Translations under genes and position numbers: made by a program
Notes under the pieces: generated by a model
The model's database searches: none
Told to the model about the DNA's origin: nothing
The model's input: only the letters and a program-made list of their open reading frames with translations
Shown here: positions 63,040 through 64,000 of the stretch, one piece after another
Position numbering within the stretch: the stretch's first letter is position 1
Layout: each line of letters begins with the position of its first letter
NCBI GenBank assembly: GCA_963576565.1
Contig: OY755039.1
Location: 79,330,755 to 79,394,754, forward strand
From: Aspidapion aeneum
Taxonomy: Eukaryota; Arthropoda; Insecta; Coleoptera; Brentidae
Reading direction: 5' to 3'
DNA length: 64,000 nucleotides

Positions 63040-64000
63040 ATTCGACGACCTCTAAAATCAGTCAATTTTACGAAAAACGAGCGAACCGTAGCAAAAATTG
63101 AACGAAAAAATCGAGTGAACCGAAGCAATCGACCTCTAAAATCAGTTAATTTTACGAAAATCGAGCGAACGTAAGCAAAAATTGAATGAAAAAATCGAGC
63201 AAACCGAATCTGTCGCGCTATTCGACGACCTCTAAAATCAGTTAATTTTACAAAAATCGAGCAAACCGAAGGAAAAGCAAACCAAAAAATTTCTAAATTC
63301 CCATCTTTTGATAAAAAATTATCGAAAAACACAAAATTTCGCTAGTTGGGGACCCAAAAATCAGATAATTTTACGAAAATCGAGCGAACGTAAGCAAAAA
63401 TTGAGCGAAAATGGTCCATAACCAAACCAAAAAATTTCAAAATTCCCATCTTTTGAAAAAAAAAATCATCGAAAAACCCAAAATTTCGCTATTCGAAGAC
63501 CCAAAAATCAATGAATTTTATAAAAATTGACCGATCGTAAGCAAAAATTAAAGGAAAAAGGTCTCTAACAGAACCAATAAAATTTCAAAGTTTTTTCGAA
63601 AAAAAATCATCGAAAAACCCAAAACTCGAGCTATTGAGCACTCTAAAATCAATTAATTTTACGAAAATCGAGCGAACGTAAGCAAAAATTGAACCGAACC
63701 GAAAAAGGTCTCTAAGCAAACTAAAAGTTTCAAAATTACCAACTTTTCAAAAAAAAAATAATCGAAAAACCCAAAATTTCGCTATTTGAGGACCCTAAAA
63801 TCAATTAATTTTACGAAAATCGAGCGAATCGAAGCCAAAATTGAACGGAAAAGGTCTCTAAGCGATCCAAAAATTGAAAAATTCCCAACTTTTGAAAATA
63901 AAATCTTGAAAAAACCCAAAATTCACGCTATTCGCGGACCCTAAAATCAATTAATTTGACGAAAATCGAGCGAATCGAAGCCACAATTGAACGGAAAAGG
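63040..64000. repeat. Tandem array with TAAAATCAATTAATTTTACG, leaves window
   Basis: Units begin near 63047, 63131, 63226, 63350, 63497, 63637, 63789 and 63929, so spacing grows from about 85 to about 150 bases. Shared blocks are CTCTAAAATCAATTAATTTT, ACGAAAATCGAGCGAACGTA, AGCAAAAATTGAACG and, in longer units, CATCGAAAAACCCAAAATTT. Short units lack the latter part. The array continues past the right edge. Confidence 0.9.

Noticed and set aside
62967..63332. 121-codon minus-strand reading frame with FVKLTDFRGRR repeats
   Set aside because: Translation of the tandem array; the repeat in the protein follows the DNA units and has no known domain.

Overview
The window looks like transposon-dense, AT-rich nuclear DNA of an animal, most likely an insect or another arthropod. 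The basis is a BEL/Pao element (a group known only from animals), a Ty3/Gypsy element, Jockey-type and other non-LTR reverse transcriptases, a Penelope-like element with a GIY-YIG domain, hAT and Tc1/mariner-like transposase remnants, tRNA-derived SINEs and a short run of TTAGG-type repeats. I found no convincing host gene, no rRNA and no functional tRNA gene in 64 kb. The species cannot be named from the sequence.

Layout. 1-4836 (minus): a decayed BEL/Pao element running off the left edge (integrase, RNase H, RT, protease, zinc fingers and gag, in that order along the plus strand). 5745-25229 (plus): one Ty3/Gypsy element about 19.5 kb long, with TG...CA LTRs and a 4-bp GACT target-site duplication. 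Its 5' LTR is split by a 3.55-kb insertion (7561-11112) that itself holds a THAP zinc-finger remnant, two MITEs and a foldback. Its internal region has a long hairpin-rich minisatellite leader, a broken gag, a nearly open pol and a 3' tandem repeat. Its 3' LTR is split by a 5'-truncated non-LTR element and a 710-bp MITE, and it carries a duplicated TATA-box segment. 25230-31860: minisatellites, two large foldbacks and a second copy of a MITE also found at 8181. 33043-34180: hAT remnant (DUF4371/ZMYM-like). 34480-35830: Penelope-like 3' half with a possible hammerhead core. 35925-37110: satellite of about 140 bp. 37769-38217: C-terminal half of a Tc1/mariner-like transposase. 38900-47000: MITEs and foldbacks. 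47361-50185: a 2.8-kb foldback whose arms include minisatellites and whose loop holds a solo LTR. 50430-51340: an inverted repeat with a SINE in its loop. 53165-55017: Jockey-type element. 57704-60427 (minus): Tc1/mariner-like transposase interrupted by a head-to-head composite of a TGTC-microsatellite element. 61465-62790: paired inverted repeats around a second SINE. 63040-64000: a tandem array leaving the window.

Nothing here forms a pathway. The story is nesting: LTR elements, LINEs and DNA transposons inserted into one another, plus many non-coding foldbacks. The two most unusual signals are the foldbacks whose arms are built of tandem repeats (reminiscent of FB/Galileo elements) and a short motif around CCGATTTTNATGAAATTTGG that recurs in otherwise unrelated repeats, often just after a TGTC microsatellite.

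All coordinates of repeat edges come from reading by eye and may be off by several bases; gene identities rest on recognised protein motifs, not on database searches.
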